The notes beneath the pieces are model-generated. The model worked only from the letters and a program-made list of their open reading frames with translations. It searched no databases and was not told the origin of the DNA. Below are positions 55,155 to 64,000 of a stretch of DNA of 64,000 bases, piece after piece. Made by a program: the position numbers and the translations under genes. How positions within the stretch are numbered: position 1 is the stretch's first letter; each line of letters begins with the position of its first letter. Origin of the DNA: Cellvibrio sp. PSBB006 (lineage in GTDB: Bacteria > Pseudomonadota > Gammaproteobacteria > Pseudomonadales > Cellvibrionaceae); assembly GCF_002162135.1 (NCBI RefSeq), contig NZ_CP021382.1, forward strand, positions 3,966,001-4,030,000, in the 5' to 3' direction.

Positions 55155-56330
55155 ATGACCTACGCCGACCGCTGGCTGTTGCCCGATGGTGTGGAAGAAA
55201 TTCTGCCTGCCGAAGCCAAATCAATAGATCATTTACGCCGCCGGTTGCTGGACCTATACAGTAACTGGGGTTATGACATGGTGATTCCGCCGTTGCTGGA
55301 ATACACCGACTCCCTGCTTATCGGTTTGGGCCGCGATGTCGATTTACTGACGTTCAAGGTAACGGATCAATTGACGGGTCGTACCTTGGGTATTCGCGCC
55401 GATATTACTCCGCAAACCGCCCGGATGGATGCTCACAGTTTCAATCGTGCCGGCGCCAATCGCCTCTGCTATGCAGGCCATGTGGTGCACACCAAGCCCA
55501 AAAACCCCTTGGCTACCCGCACACCCATCCAGGCGGGGGTTGAGTTCTATGGCGAAGCGGGAATGTCGGCGGACATCGAAGTGGTTTCGCTGTTACTTGA
55601 GTCACTAATCCTGTCTGGCCTGCCAGCATTGCATATCGATCTCGGGCACGTCGGGATTTATCGAGCACTTGCCAATGCTGCGCGTCTGAGTGATGCCCAG
55701 GAAGAAGAGTTTTTTGATTTATTGCAACGCAAAGCCATGGCCGAGATTCACGCCTGGGTGAATGCCAACATTGCGGATACAGCAATCGCGGAATTGTTTG
55801 TCGCTTTGCCGGGATTTGCCGGAGACAAGTCGATCCTGGCTGCTGCCAGTAAGCGCTTTATGTTGATTGCCCCAGCCGCTGCGGATGCCGTGGAGCAGTT
55901 AGCAGCTGTTGCACGGATTATTGAACAACGCTATCCCCAGGCTGAATTGTATTTCGATCTGGGAGAGCTGCGTGGCTACCATTACTTGACCGGACTGGTT
56001 TTTGCGGCCTTTGCGCCCGGATATGGCAATCCTATAGCCAGCGGTGGTCGTTATGATCACATCGGTGAAGTATTTGGCCGCGCCCGACCTGCTACAGGGT
56101 TTGCTGTGGATATTACCGCGCTGAGCAAACTGGGGTTATTAACGCAATTTCAGGTGCAGGGCATCCTGGCGGTAGCCTCTGATGATCCCCGGCAGTGGGA
56201 GGCTATCCAGGCGTTGCGTGCCAAAGGTGAGCGTGTCATCTGTGCAGAGAATCTAGCTGCCGCGGCGGCGCTGCATTGTGATCGTCAATTGATTGTGAGC
56301 AAGGGAATCTACGAAGTCGTTCCACTTTAA
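55155..56330 (+). CDS. hisZ: ATP phosphoribosyltransferase regulatory subunit HisZ
   Basis: 391 residues, a class II histidyl-tRNA synthetase-like protein without aminoacylation. It has WLLPDGVEEILPAEA, WGYDMVIPPLLEYTDSL, LGIRADITPQTARMDAH, RLCYAGHVVHTKP and GGRYDHIGEVFGRARPATGF. It pairs with the short HisG to make the active first enzyme of histidine synthesis; hisG is not in this window. It lies 16 bases after the DUF2065 gene and before purA, as in Pseudomonas. Confidence 0.94.
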   Translation: MTYADRWLLPDGVEEILPAEAKSIDHLRRRLLDLYSNWGYDMVIPPLLEYTDSLLIGLGRDVDLLTFKVTDQLTGRTLGIRADITPQTARMDAHSFNRAGANRLCYAGHVVHTKPKNPLATRTPIQAGVEFYGEAGMSADIEVVSLLLESLILSGLPALHIDLGHVGIYRALANAARLSDAQEEEFFDLLQRKAMAEIHAWVNANIADTAIAELFVALPGFAGDKSILAAASKRFMLIAPAAADAVEQLAAVARIIEQRYPQAELYFDLGELRGYHYLTGLVFAAFAPGYGNPIASGGRYDHIGEVFGRARPATGFAVDITALSKLGLLTQFQVQGILAVASDDPRQWEAIQALRAKGERVICAENLAAAAALHCDRQLIVSKGIYEVVPL

Positions 56331-57716
<1,386 letters not shown>

Positions 57717-57741
57717 TAAACCTTTCTTCTTTATTAAAACG

Positions 57742-57763
57742 GCCTCCGAAAGGAGGCTTTTTT
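57742..57763 (+). terminator. Rho-independent terminator after purA
   Basis: GCCTCC, loop GAAA, GGAGGC, then TTTTTT: a 6-base-pair GC stem with a stable tetraloop and T tract. Confidence 0.9.
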
Positions 57764-58101
57764 AATTCTGCCATTCCGAACGTTATATTTAATATTTAGA
57801 ATAAATTTTACCTAAAAAAACCTTAATTATTAGAAAAACTGATGTATGAACTTCTGTTACCGAAGTTTGAACGTCCAAGTTTCCGATTAGAGCCTGGTTC
57901 CGGGCGCTGTCTTCATAAAACTCATCCTAAAATCCCGCATGAATAGCTGCTTACAACAGGTAGCTCGTTCATTTTCGAGAAAGTTTATTGTTCAGATTAT
58001 TAAAACAGGAGGAGTGGTAAAAATTTACTGCGCAAATGCGATGCGGAAGTTAAGACTAAGGTTGGGCAATTAAGTCCAGGTTTTTCTGATTTAAGTTTGG
58101 T

Positions 58102-58115
58102 TGACAGCGCTGTCA
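58102..58115. promoter_or_regulatory. LacI-family-type operator (perfect palindrome)
   Basis: TGACAGCGCTGTCA is a perfect 14-base inverted repeat around CG, a form used by LacI-family regulators of glucoside or cellobiose genes in related bacteria. It differs from the GTAA-type sites of the mannan locus, so a second regulator is implied. It lies 19 bases before the likely -35 box. Confidence 0.6.
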
Positions 58116-58134
58116 GCTAAATATACGTTGCGAT

Positions 58135-58162
58135 TTGTCAGTGTCTTAAGGTTGGCTACACT
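58135..58162 (+). promoter_or_regulatory. Sigma70-like promoter of second TBDR
   Basis: TTGTCA (-35, 58135-58140), 16-base spacer, TACACT (-10, 58157-58162). It is placed about 75 bases before the TBDR ATG and just downstream of the palindrome. Confidence 0.45.
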
Positions 58163-58237
58163 ATAACTGTAGTCTCTTATGCTTTGACCAATAGCTTGGC
58201 TAAACAAATACCTAATAATTTTAATAAGGGGTTGGCT

Positions 58238-61200
58238 ATGAATAATGATAAAAAATCGAGTACCGTTTTTTCAGAAAAAAATCCTCATTTCAAACGATCA
58301 ATACTGGCGATGTGCATCATGGCGTTGAGTGCGCCGGTAATTGCGCAAGATACTGCCCAGAATGACGAGGGAGAGATTGAGGAGATTATCGTAAGTGGAA
58401 TGCGTCAGTCTCTAAGTAACGCGCAGGACATTAAACGGAACGCTAATACTGTTGTAGATTCCATTACAGCAAAAGATCTGGGCTCCTTCCCGGACAAATC
58501 TGTTGCAGAAGCCCTGCAGCGGGTTGCGGGGATTACTGTTAACCGATTTGCGGCGTCAGACGACACGGCGCACTTCTCTACCGAACCATCGGGCGTTATT
58601 GTTCGTGGTCTCAATCAGGTGCGCACAGAATTTAACGGGCGCGACTCGTTCAGTGCCAACTCCTCGCGGGGTTTGAGTTGGGGTGATGTGTCGCCCGAAC
58701 TGATGTCTGGTGTGGATACCTACAAAAACCAGATGGCTGAGTTGATCGAGGGTGGTATTGCCGGTACGGTGAACATGCGTACTCGTGTACCGTTTGATCA
58801 AGAAGGTCAAATGATAGCCGTCTCTGCTAGCGCGAACTACGGTGACCTATCAGAAGAAGTAACACCTGAGTTTTCCGGCTTATATAGCAATCGATGGGAA
58901 ACTGGTGCGGGTGAGTTTGGTTTTTTGGCAAACTTTGCCCATTCCGAAGTACAGACTCGCTCTGAAGGTGTTCAACTATTCCGTATGAATCGTTTCAGGG
59001 ATGTCTACGGTGATGATACGTTGCGCTACATCCCCGCTACCGTCGCGATGCGTGACAACCTTTATGATCGTGAACGACAAGGTGCAGCATTGGCCCTTCA
59101 ATGGCAGGACCCCGATGAGAAATATGTGGCTACCCTGCAATATAACCGTTCGCAGTATGAAAATGCCTGGGAAGAATACGTTGTTTCTGCCACGCCGGCG
59201 GATCTCTCCTATTCGCAAAGCGTCCTTTATGAAGTCCCTGCGGGTACGGCTACGGCTCCCCAACCACTACCCGGTACGCCTGATTTCACCTTTGATGAAC
59301 GAGGACTGTTTCAAACAGGTGTAATGACTGCTGATATCGGCTGGTGGGGTAATAACAATGAGGAGTCTGCTGCAATAGCCGCTAATTCGGCGGGCGAAGC
59401 AATGGTGAACGCGTGTTATGGCTGGAATGGGTGCGAACCCGCTCGTCGTGGTATTGATGTGGGGACAACCACTCGTTCGAATAACAACGAAAATATGACG
59501 CAGGATGTCGGGTTTAATTTCAAGTGGGAAATCAATGATCGAGCGCGAGCCAATTTTGATGTTCAGTACGTTGACTCTACTGTAGAAAACTATGATATTG
59601 AGATTGCCTACTCATCATTTGCCAATGCCGCTATCGATTTAACGACTGATCGCCCAACGTTAGTTCTTTCTGCTCCTTTGAATGTTAATTCTTCTCCTGG
59701 CTTATTTTCAAATCCCAACAACTATTACATACGTTCCATCATGGATCATGTTGAAGACAGCGAAGGGGATGAGCTGGCACTTAAAATGGACTTTGAGTTT
59801 GATTTCGATTCTGATGTGGTCGAGTCAATAAAAGTGGGGGCTCGCTATGCTGATCGTCAGCAAAATATTCGTTGGAGCGGTTATAACTGGCAGAACGTGG
59901 CTAACACATGGACCGGTAATCAGGCGGGTTATTTCAACCTTGACCGCCACAACCCTGATGGGCTTGGCTTTTTGGGCTACCCGCAGGGTCACTATGAAGC
60001 CAGAGAGTTTGAGTCAGATTTTTTTAATCTTTCTCCCAATGAATTTGTATTTGCCGATATGGATTTGCTGCAAAATCAGCGCTTAATGGCATCTAGCATG
60101 GGAGCCGCTGGATTGGGTTTATCAGGTGGAATTGGTTGGGATCCTATCTGCTCAAACATCGGTGATCGCGCAGATGAATTGCCTGGTACGTGTTTTACCC
60201 CAGCTGAAATTGTTGATGTAGGCGAGGAAACAAGCGCGTTGTATCTACAGCTCAATTTTGGTGGGGCGGATGCACAAATATTTAATATTCCTTTCTCTGG
60301 GAATATTGGGGTGCGGTATGTAAAAACGGATATTGTTAGTGGCGGTGGAACTGCGCTTCCGTTGCTTGGTGCTCAGGACTCCACATGTACGTCAACTGCG
60401 GGTAATCCCGATGCCCAAGTCCCTGGTTCTGTTGGTTGTTATTTATCGGATGATGATATCAGCTTTATGGATGGAGCAGATTTCCTTGGAGATGTAAAAG
60501 CTGACCACACTAATATCCTGCCGAGCTTTAATATCAAATTTGATCTGACAGATGATTTGTTATTGCGTTTCGCGGCTTCAAAAGCTATGGCGAGGCCCGA
60601 TATCGGTAACTTGAGAAATTACATTGGCGTCAGTGGCACTTTGCCAAGTGTCACAAATGCTGATGATCCTTTATGGATTAAGGACGATGGTGGCGAAATT
60701 ATCGGTGCGAGGGTTAGATACAGTGGTGATGCTCAAAACCCGCTGCTTGAGCCTATAGAGGCCCGACAGTTTGATTTGGCATTGGAATATTACTTTGCTG
60801 ATGTTGGCTCATTTACTGCCACCGTTTTCCATAAAGAATTCGATAATTACATCCAGATTGGTTCAAGTAATTTTGAGTTTACGAATAATGGTGTAACTCG
60901 CACAGCCGAAATTCGTTATCCAATGAATGGTGACGGTGCAGAGATAAACGGTTTTGAGTTGGCTTTCCAGCGCTTCTTTGATTTCCTTCCAGCACCTTTT
61001 GATGGTTTGGGAATGCAAGCAAACTACACCTATCTTGATAACAAAGGTGTTACCAATACCAATGTAAGAAGCACAGGAGATGGAGGCTCGGTTATTACTG
61101 ATCAAGCGCCTGACTCTATAAGTGTTGATCGTTTGGAAGGATTATCAGACGAATCATTTAACTTGGTCGGTATGTACGAAAAAGGGGATGTGGCTGTTCG

Positions 61201-61477
61201 TTTGGCTTATAGCTGGCGATCAGAATACATGGTTACTGCAGTTGATTGCTGTGTGGCTTACCCGATATGGCACGATGCAACCGGTCAACTGGATGGGTCA
61301 ATTCGATATAACATCTCGGATAATATCGAAATCAGCCTAGCGGGTAGCAATTTGCTAAATGAAGAAACCCGCTTGGAGCAACAGGTTTCTGGTTACGAAG
61401 ACGGCGGCTTGCGCTTGCCGAATGCATGGTTCCAGAATGATCGTCGCTTCACGCTTGGTGTTCGTTTCACATACTAA
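58238..61477 (+). CDS. TonB-dependent receptor, carbohydrate-type (TIGR01782-like)
   Basis: I choose the ATG at 58238 (AAGGGG 7 bases upstream) over the TTG at 58184: 1079 residues. Signal peptide to about residue 36 (VIA-Q); TonB-box-like EIEEIIVSG; plug with LGSFPDKSVAEALQRVAGITVNRF and GVIVRGLNQVRTEFNGRDSF. The long barrel ends RRFTLGVRFTY. Several paired cysteines (CYGWNGC, CSNIGDRADELPGTC, CTSTAGN..GC) probably lie in outer loops and may form disulfides. It is followed by two halogenase-like genes. Predicted uptake of a carbohydrate under the palindrome-binding regulator; substrate unknown. Confidence 0.88.
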   Translation: MNNDKKSSTVFSEKNPHFKRSILAMCIMALSAPVIAQDTAQNDEGEIEEIIVSGMRQSLSNAQDIKRNANTVVDSITAKDLGSFPDKSVAEALQRVAGITVNRFAASDDTAHFSTEPSGVIVRGLNQVRTEFNGRDSFSANSSRGLSWGDVSPELMSGVDTYKNQMAELIEGGIAGTVNMRTRVPFDQEGQMIAVSASANYGDLSEEVTPEFSGLYSNRWETGAGEFGFLANFAHSEVQTRSEGVQLFRMNRFRDVYGDDTLRYIPATVAMRDNLYDRERQGAALALQWQDPDEKYVATLQYNRSQYENAWEEYVVSATPADLSYSQSVLYEVPAGTATAPQPLPGTPDFTFDERGLFQTGVMTADIGWWGNNNEESAAIAANSAGEAMVNACYGWNGCEPARRGIDVGTTTRSNNNENMTQDVGFNFKWEINDRARANFDVQYVDSTVENYDIEIAYSSFANAAIDLTTDRPTLVLSAPLNVNSSPGLFSNPNNYYIRSIMDHVEDSEGDELALKMDFEFDFDSDVVESIKVGARYADRQQNIRWSGYNWQNVANTWTGNQAGYFNLDRHNPDGLGFLGYPQGHYEAREFESDFFNLSPNEFVFADMDLLQNQRLMASSMGAAGLGLSGGIGWDPICSNIGDRADELPGTCFTPAEIVDVGEETSALYLQLNFGGADAQIFNIPFSGNIGVRYVKTDIVSGGGTALPLLGAQDSTCTSTAGNPDAQVPGSVGCYLSDDDISFMDGADFLGDVKADHTNILPSFNIKFDLTDDLLLRFAASKAMARPDIGNLRNYIGVSGTLPSVTNADDPLWIKDDGGEIIGARVRYSGDAQNPLLEPIEARQFDLALEYYFADVGSFTATVFHKEFDNYIQIGSSNFEFTNNGVTRTAEIRYPMNGDGAEINGFELAFQRFFDFLPAPFDGLGMQANYTYLDNKGVTNTNVRSTGDGGSVITDQAPDSISVDRLEGLSDESFNLVGMYEKGDVAVRLAYSWRSEYMVTAVDCCVAYPIWHDATGQLDGSIRYNISDNIEISLAGSNLLNEETRLEQQVSGYEDGGLRLPNAWFQNDRRFTLGVRFTY

Positions 61478-61493
61478 GTTAACCTTGGTGAAA

Positions 61494-61527
61494 AGCGCTG
61501 CTATGCTATATAGCAGCGCTTTTTTTA
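61494..61527 (+). terminator. Rho-independent terminator between TBDR and halogenase genes
   Basis: AGCGCTGCTA, loop TGCTATA, TAGCAGCGCT, then TTTTTTT: a perfect 10-base-pair stem with a full T tract, 17 bases after the TBDR stop. Confidence 0.9.
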
Positions 61528-61543
61528 TTTATGGGATACGTAA

Positions 61544-63046
61544 ATGTCTGAACCAATAGATATTGTTATCGTTGGAGGAGGTACAGCCGGGTGGATGTGT
61601 GCCGCTGCACTGGTAAGCGTCGCGCCGGCTGCTATTCGGCGTGTCAGACTTATTGAATCCGATGAAATCGGCAGTGTAGGCGTAGGCGAAGCAACTTTGC
61701 CGCAAATGAAAGACTTTAATGATTATATTGGTATCAACGAAGCCGATATGATGCAGAAAACCCAGGCAACATTTAAGTTGGGTATTGAATTTGTCGATTG
61801 GGGGTACAAGGGGTCATCGTACATTCATCCTTTTGGCACCTTTGGAGAAAAAATTGGTGGTATTGATTTTCATCAACAATGGAGTCGTATTCGACACTTT
61901 TCGGAGATTGAAGCCATTGAAAAATATTCCTACGCGATTGAAGCTTGCAGACAACATCGATTTGAATTTCCTGTTGAAGAAAAATCAGCCATTAATTCCA
62001 CCTACGCTTATGCCTATCATTTTGATGCGGGGTTATACGCGCAATTTCTGAGGAAGTTTGCAGAAAACAAAGGGTTGGAAAGAATCGAAGGGAAAATTAC
62101 CAACGTTAAACAAGATGTCGATTCCGGGTTCATCAAATCCGTTGTAATGGCTTCGGGAGAAGAAATTACGGGTGATTATTTTATTGATTGTTCTGGCTTT
62201 CGGTCGTTGCTTCTGGGAAAGACGCTCAATACCCCCTTTGAAGATTGGTCGCCTTGGTTACCTTGTGATAGAGCTGCCGCCGTTCCGTCTGATCGATTGG
62301 AATCTTTGGCACCCTATACTCGATCAACAGCGAAGTCGGCGGGGTGGCAGTGGCGTATTCCATTGCAGCATCGCACGGGTAATGGCTATGTATTTAGCAG
62401 CCAGTTTATTGGTGAAGATGAAGCAATAGCGAATTTGCTCAAAGATCTGGATGCTTCAGCACTTGCAGAGCCTCGAGTCATCCATTTTCAATCCGGACGC
62501 TATAAATATTCCTGGCAAAAAAACTGTATCGCCCTCGGATTGGCGAGTGGTTTCCTGGAGCCACTGGAATCGACCAGTATATATTTGATTCAGGTGGCTA
62601 TCTTTAATTTTTTAAAGCTGTTACCCAACAGGAACCCCGATACAGCGCTCATTGATGAGTTTAATCGCCTCGTTGATGTGGAGTATGAGAGGGTCAGGGA
62701 TTTTTTGATACTTCACTATCACTTGAATAGCCGCGACGATAAGGATCTGTGGCGCTACTGCAAGAATATGCCCATTCCGGACAGTCTGGCATTAAAGATG
62801 GAAATGTTCAGGTTACGTGGGCATATTGATGTCTACAGATACGGATTATTCGCCCCACCTAGTTGGTTATCTGTTTATTTAGGCCAGGGAATGATGCAAG
62901 ATAATGTAGACCCCTATGTCAATAACATTCCTGTAGATTACGTGAAAGGAAAATTTCAGGAGTTATCTGCTGCAATAAGACAAAGAGTAGAGCTGATGCC
63001 AACTCACGCAGAATTTATTGCAGATTTCTGCCCTTCGAAATTATAA
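61544..63046 (+). CDS. Flavin-dependent tryptophan-halogenase family protein
   Basis: 500 residues with the FAD motif GGGTAGW (11-17), GEATLPQMKDF, Lys78 in TFKLGI, GWQWRIPLQHRTGNGYVFSSQF (WxWxIP) and GFLEPLESTSIYLIQ, so the catalytic lysine and glutamate are kept. It is close in length and motif spacing to the gene at 9143 and sits in the same place after a TBDR. It starts 17 bases after a strong terminator, so some expression must come from read-through or an unseen promoter. Its substrate is unknown; in sugar-uptake loci halogenation of free tryptophan is not the obvious role. Confidence 0.86.
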   Translation: MSEPIDIVIVGGGTAGWMCAAALVSVAPAAIRRVRLIESDEIGSVGVGEATLPQMKDFNDYIGINEADMMQKTQATFKLGIEFVDWGYKGSSYIHPFGTFGEKIGGIDFHQQWSRIRHFSEIEAIEKYSYAIEACRQHRFEFPVEEKSAINSTYAYAYHFDAGLYAQFLRKFAENKGLERIEGKITNVKQDVDSGFIKSVVMASGEEITGDYFIDCSGFRSLLLGKTLNTPFEDWSPWLPCDRAAAVPSDRLESLAPYTRSTAKSAGWQWRIPLQHRTGNGYVFSSQFIGEDEAIANLLKDLDASALAEPRVIHFQSGRYKYSWQKNCIALGLASGFLEPLESTSIYLIQVAIFNFLKLLPNRNPDTALIDEFNRLVDVEYERVRDFLILHYHLNSRDDKDLWRYCKNMPIPDSLALKMEMFRLRGHIDVYRYGLFAPPSWLSVYLGQGMMQDNVDPYVNNIPVDYVKGKFQELSAAIRQRVELMPTHAEFIADFCPSKL

Positions 63047-63062
63047 CGTCAAGGTTATTAAC

Positions 63063-64000
63063 TTGAGCAATAGAATAGAGAAAGTTATCGTGGTCGGGCG
63101 TGACGCGGATGCGTGGCTAACCGCATTGATGCTGCAATTAAGTTTCGCAAATTCTGAAAAAACCTTAAAGGTAGAGCTCATTGAGCTGCCATCGAAGTTG
63201 CATCCTCAGGACTACTACTCAGTCCTGCCCAGCCATAAGGCAATGCATAAAATGCTGGGGATTGACGAACATTCGTTATTGCGCGCGTCATCGGGCTTGT
63301 ATGCATTGGCACAAAGATTTTCCAACTGGTCGCCATCGCATACATTTATGCACGCGTACGATACTCACGGAATTGGTTTTAGTAACATTGACTTTTTCCA
63401 GTATTGGTTAAAGGCCAGCGCAAAAGGTTTGAATGTACCTTTGGAGGATTTCTCATTAGGGGCTGTGGCTGCCAAACAAGGGCGTTTTGTCGTGTTGGAC
63501 GATGCTGCTGAGTCCTTCTCCAAAGCAACGCATGGATACCACCTGAGTGCGTTGCCCTATCTCAAGGTGATTGCCAGTGCGGCAATCAATGCCGGCGTAA
63601 CGCATCACATCAGCGATATTAAATCTATCGATGCTACCAGCGATGCTGTCAGATCTATTCGGTTGCAGGATGATACTCTTGTTGAGGGCGATCTCTATAT
63701 TGATGCTACAGGTAGTGATGCTGCGCTGATCAGTTTGTTCGATCAGGGTGAACATGAAAACTGGCAAGCGTGGTTTCCCTGTGATCGAGTTATAACTGCT
63801 TCTTCACCCCTGCTGAATCCTTCCCCAGCATTCAGTCAAATTGCCGCCTTTGCTAAAGGATGGATAGGCTTTTTTCCGCTATTGAATAGAACCGCCGTTG
63901 CGGCGGTTTATTCTTCAAAGCATACAGAGCATAGCGAAATTATCAGAAATCTACAGGCTATACCCGGCATTAAATTAGATGGCGCCATAGAGAAACCTTT
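63063..64000 (+). CDS. Divergent halogenase-like flavoprotein lacking key motifs (3' end cut off)
   Basis: An open frame from a TTG at 63063 (AAGG 8 bases upstream) to the window end gives 312 residues. It looks like a halogenase-family relative: an N-terminal beta strand with VIVVGRDADAWLTALML where GGGxAGW is expected, FVVLDDAAESF, YHLSALPYLKVIASAA, GDLYIDATGSDAALI (compare GDYFIDCSGF), WQAWFPCDRVITA (compare WLPCDRA) and GWIGFFPLLNRTAVA where GWxWRIPLQHR is expected. The TFKLG lysine has no clear counterpart. FAD binding and halogenation are doubtful; a partner or regulatory role is possible. It follows the intact family member by 16 bases. Confidence 0.72.
   Translation, partial: MSNRIEKVIVVGRDADAWLTALMLQLSFANSEKTLKVELIELPSKLHPQDYYSVLPSHKAMHKMLGIDEHSLLRASSGLYALAQRFSNWSPSHTFMHAYDTHGIGFSNIDFFQYWLKASAKGLNVPLEDFSLGAVAAKQGRFVVLDDAAESFSKATHGYHLSALPYLKVIASAAINAGVTHHISDIKSIDATSDAVRSIRLQDDTLVEGDLYIDATGSDAALISLFDQGEHENWQAWFPCDRVITASSPLLNPSPAFSQIAAFAKGWIGFFPLLNRTAVAAVYSSKHTEHSEIIRNLQAIPGIKLDGAIEKP

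Larger units (their letters stand above)
57764..58237. other. Upstream regulatory region of second TBDR
   Basis: About 470 AT-rich bases without a convincing gene. It holds one perfect palindrome and a sigma70-like promoter, listed separately. A TTG at 58184 opens the TBDR frame early but has no ribosome site. Confidence 0.6.

Overview
The window looks like a chromosomal segment of a polysaccharide-degrading gammaproteobacterium, most like Cellvibrio or a close relative. This is inferred from several traits: serine-rich linkers in secreted glycoside hydrolases, GH26 and CBM6 modules, large TonB-dependent receptors (TBDRs) paired with tryptophan-halogenase-like flavoproteins, and the gammaproteobacterial nnr-tsaE-amidase-mutL-miaA-hfq-hflX-hflK-hflC-hisZ-purA block. 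I saw no rRNA, tRNA, CRISPR array, transposase or phage gene.

Region 1 (1-5260): a truncated secreted protein, a secreted TPR protein, and a minus-strand operon of a Tat-type gluconate-2-dehydrogenase-subunit-3-like protein, a GMC oxidoreductase and an exported xylose-isomerase-like TIM barrel. That trio resembles 3-keto-glycoside oxidation and processing systems.

Region 2 (5260-19800): a probable mannan utilisation locus. A divergent intergenic region with three matching LacI-family-type palindromes precedes a TBDR and a halogenase-like gene. A clan GH-A hydrolase with an N-terminal DUF5060-like domain, two GH26-CBM6 mannanases (one with a GlyGly-CTERM-like tail), and a sugar-binding protein directly coupled to a chemoreceptor follow.

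Region 3 (19800-32800): 6-phosphogluconate dehydrogenase, a cytoplasmic-type chemoreceptor with a C-terminal sensor-like domain, a DnaQ-like exonuclease plus CBS/DUF294 protein plus a DUF4212/SSS symporter operon, a DcaP-like porin, and a siderophore receptor behind a Fur-box-like sequence.

Region 4 (32800-42700): alpha-glucan phosphorylase, P-type cation ATPase and D-lactate dehydrogenase packed on the minus strand, then queG, a PilZ protein and a DUF1631-like protein.

Region 5 (42900-57720): the housekeeping block named above, with an outer-membrane TraF-like protein on the opposite strand.

Region 6 (57720-64000): a second TBDR/halogenase cluster behind a different perfect palindrome (TGACAGCGCTGTCA), ending in a second, motif-poor halogenase-like gene cut by the window edge.

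REP-like inverted repeats occur at four places in intergenic DNA. Many real starts are GTG or TTG and were chosen by Shine-Dalgarno position and signal-peptide integrity. All functional calls come from reading motifs by eye; no database search was possible.
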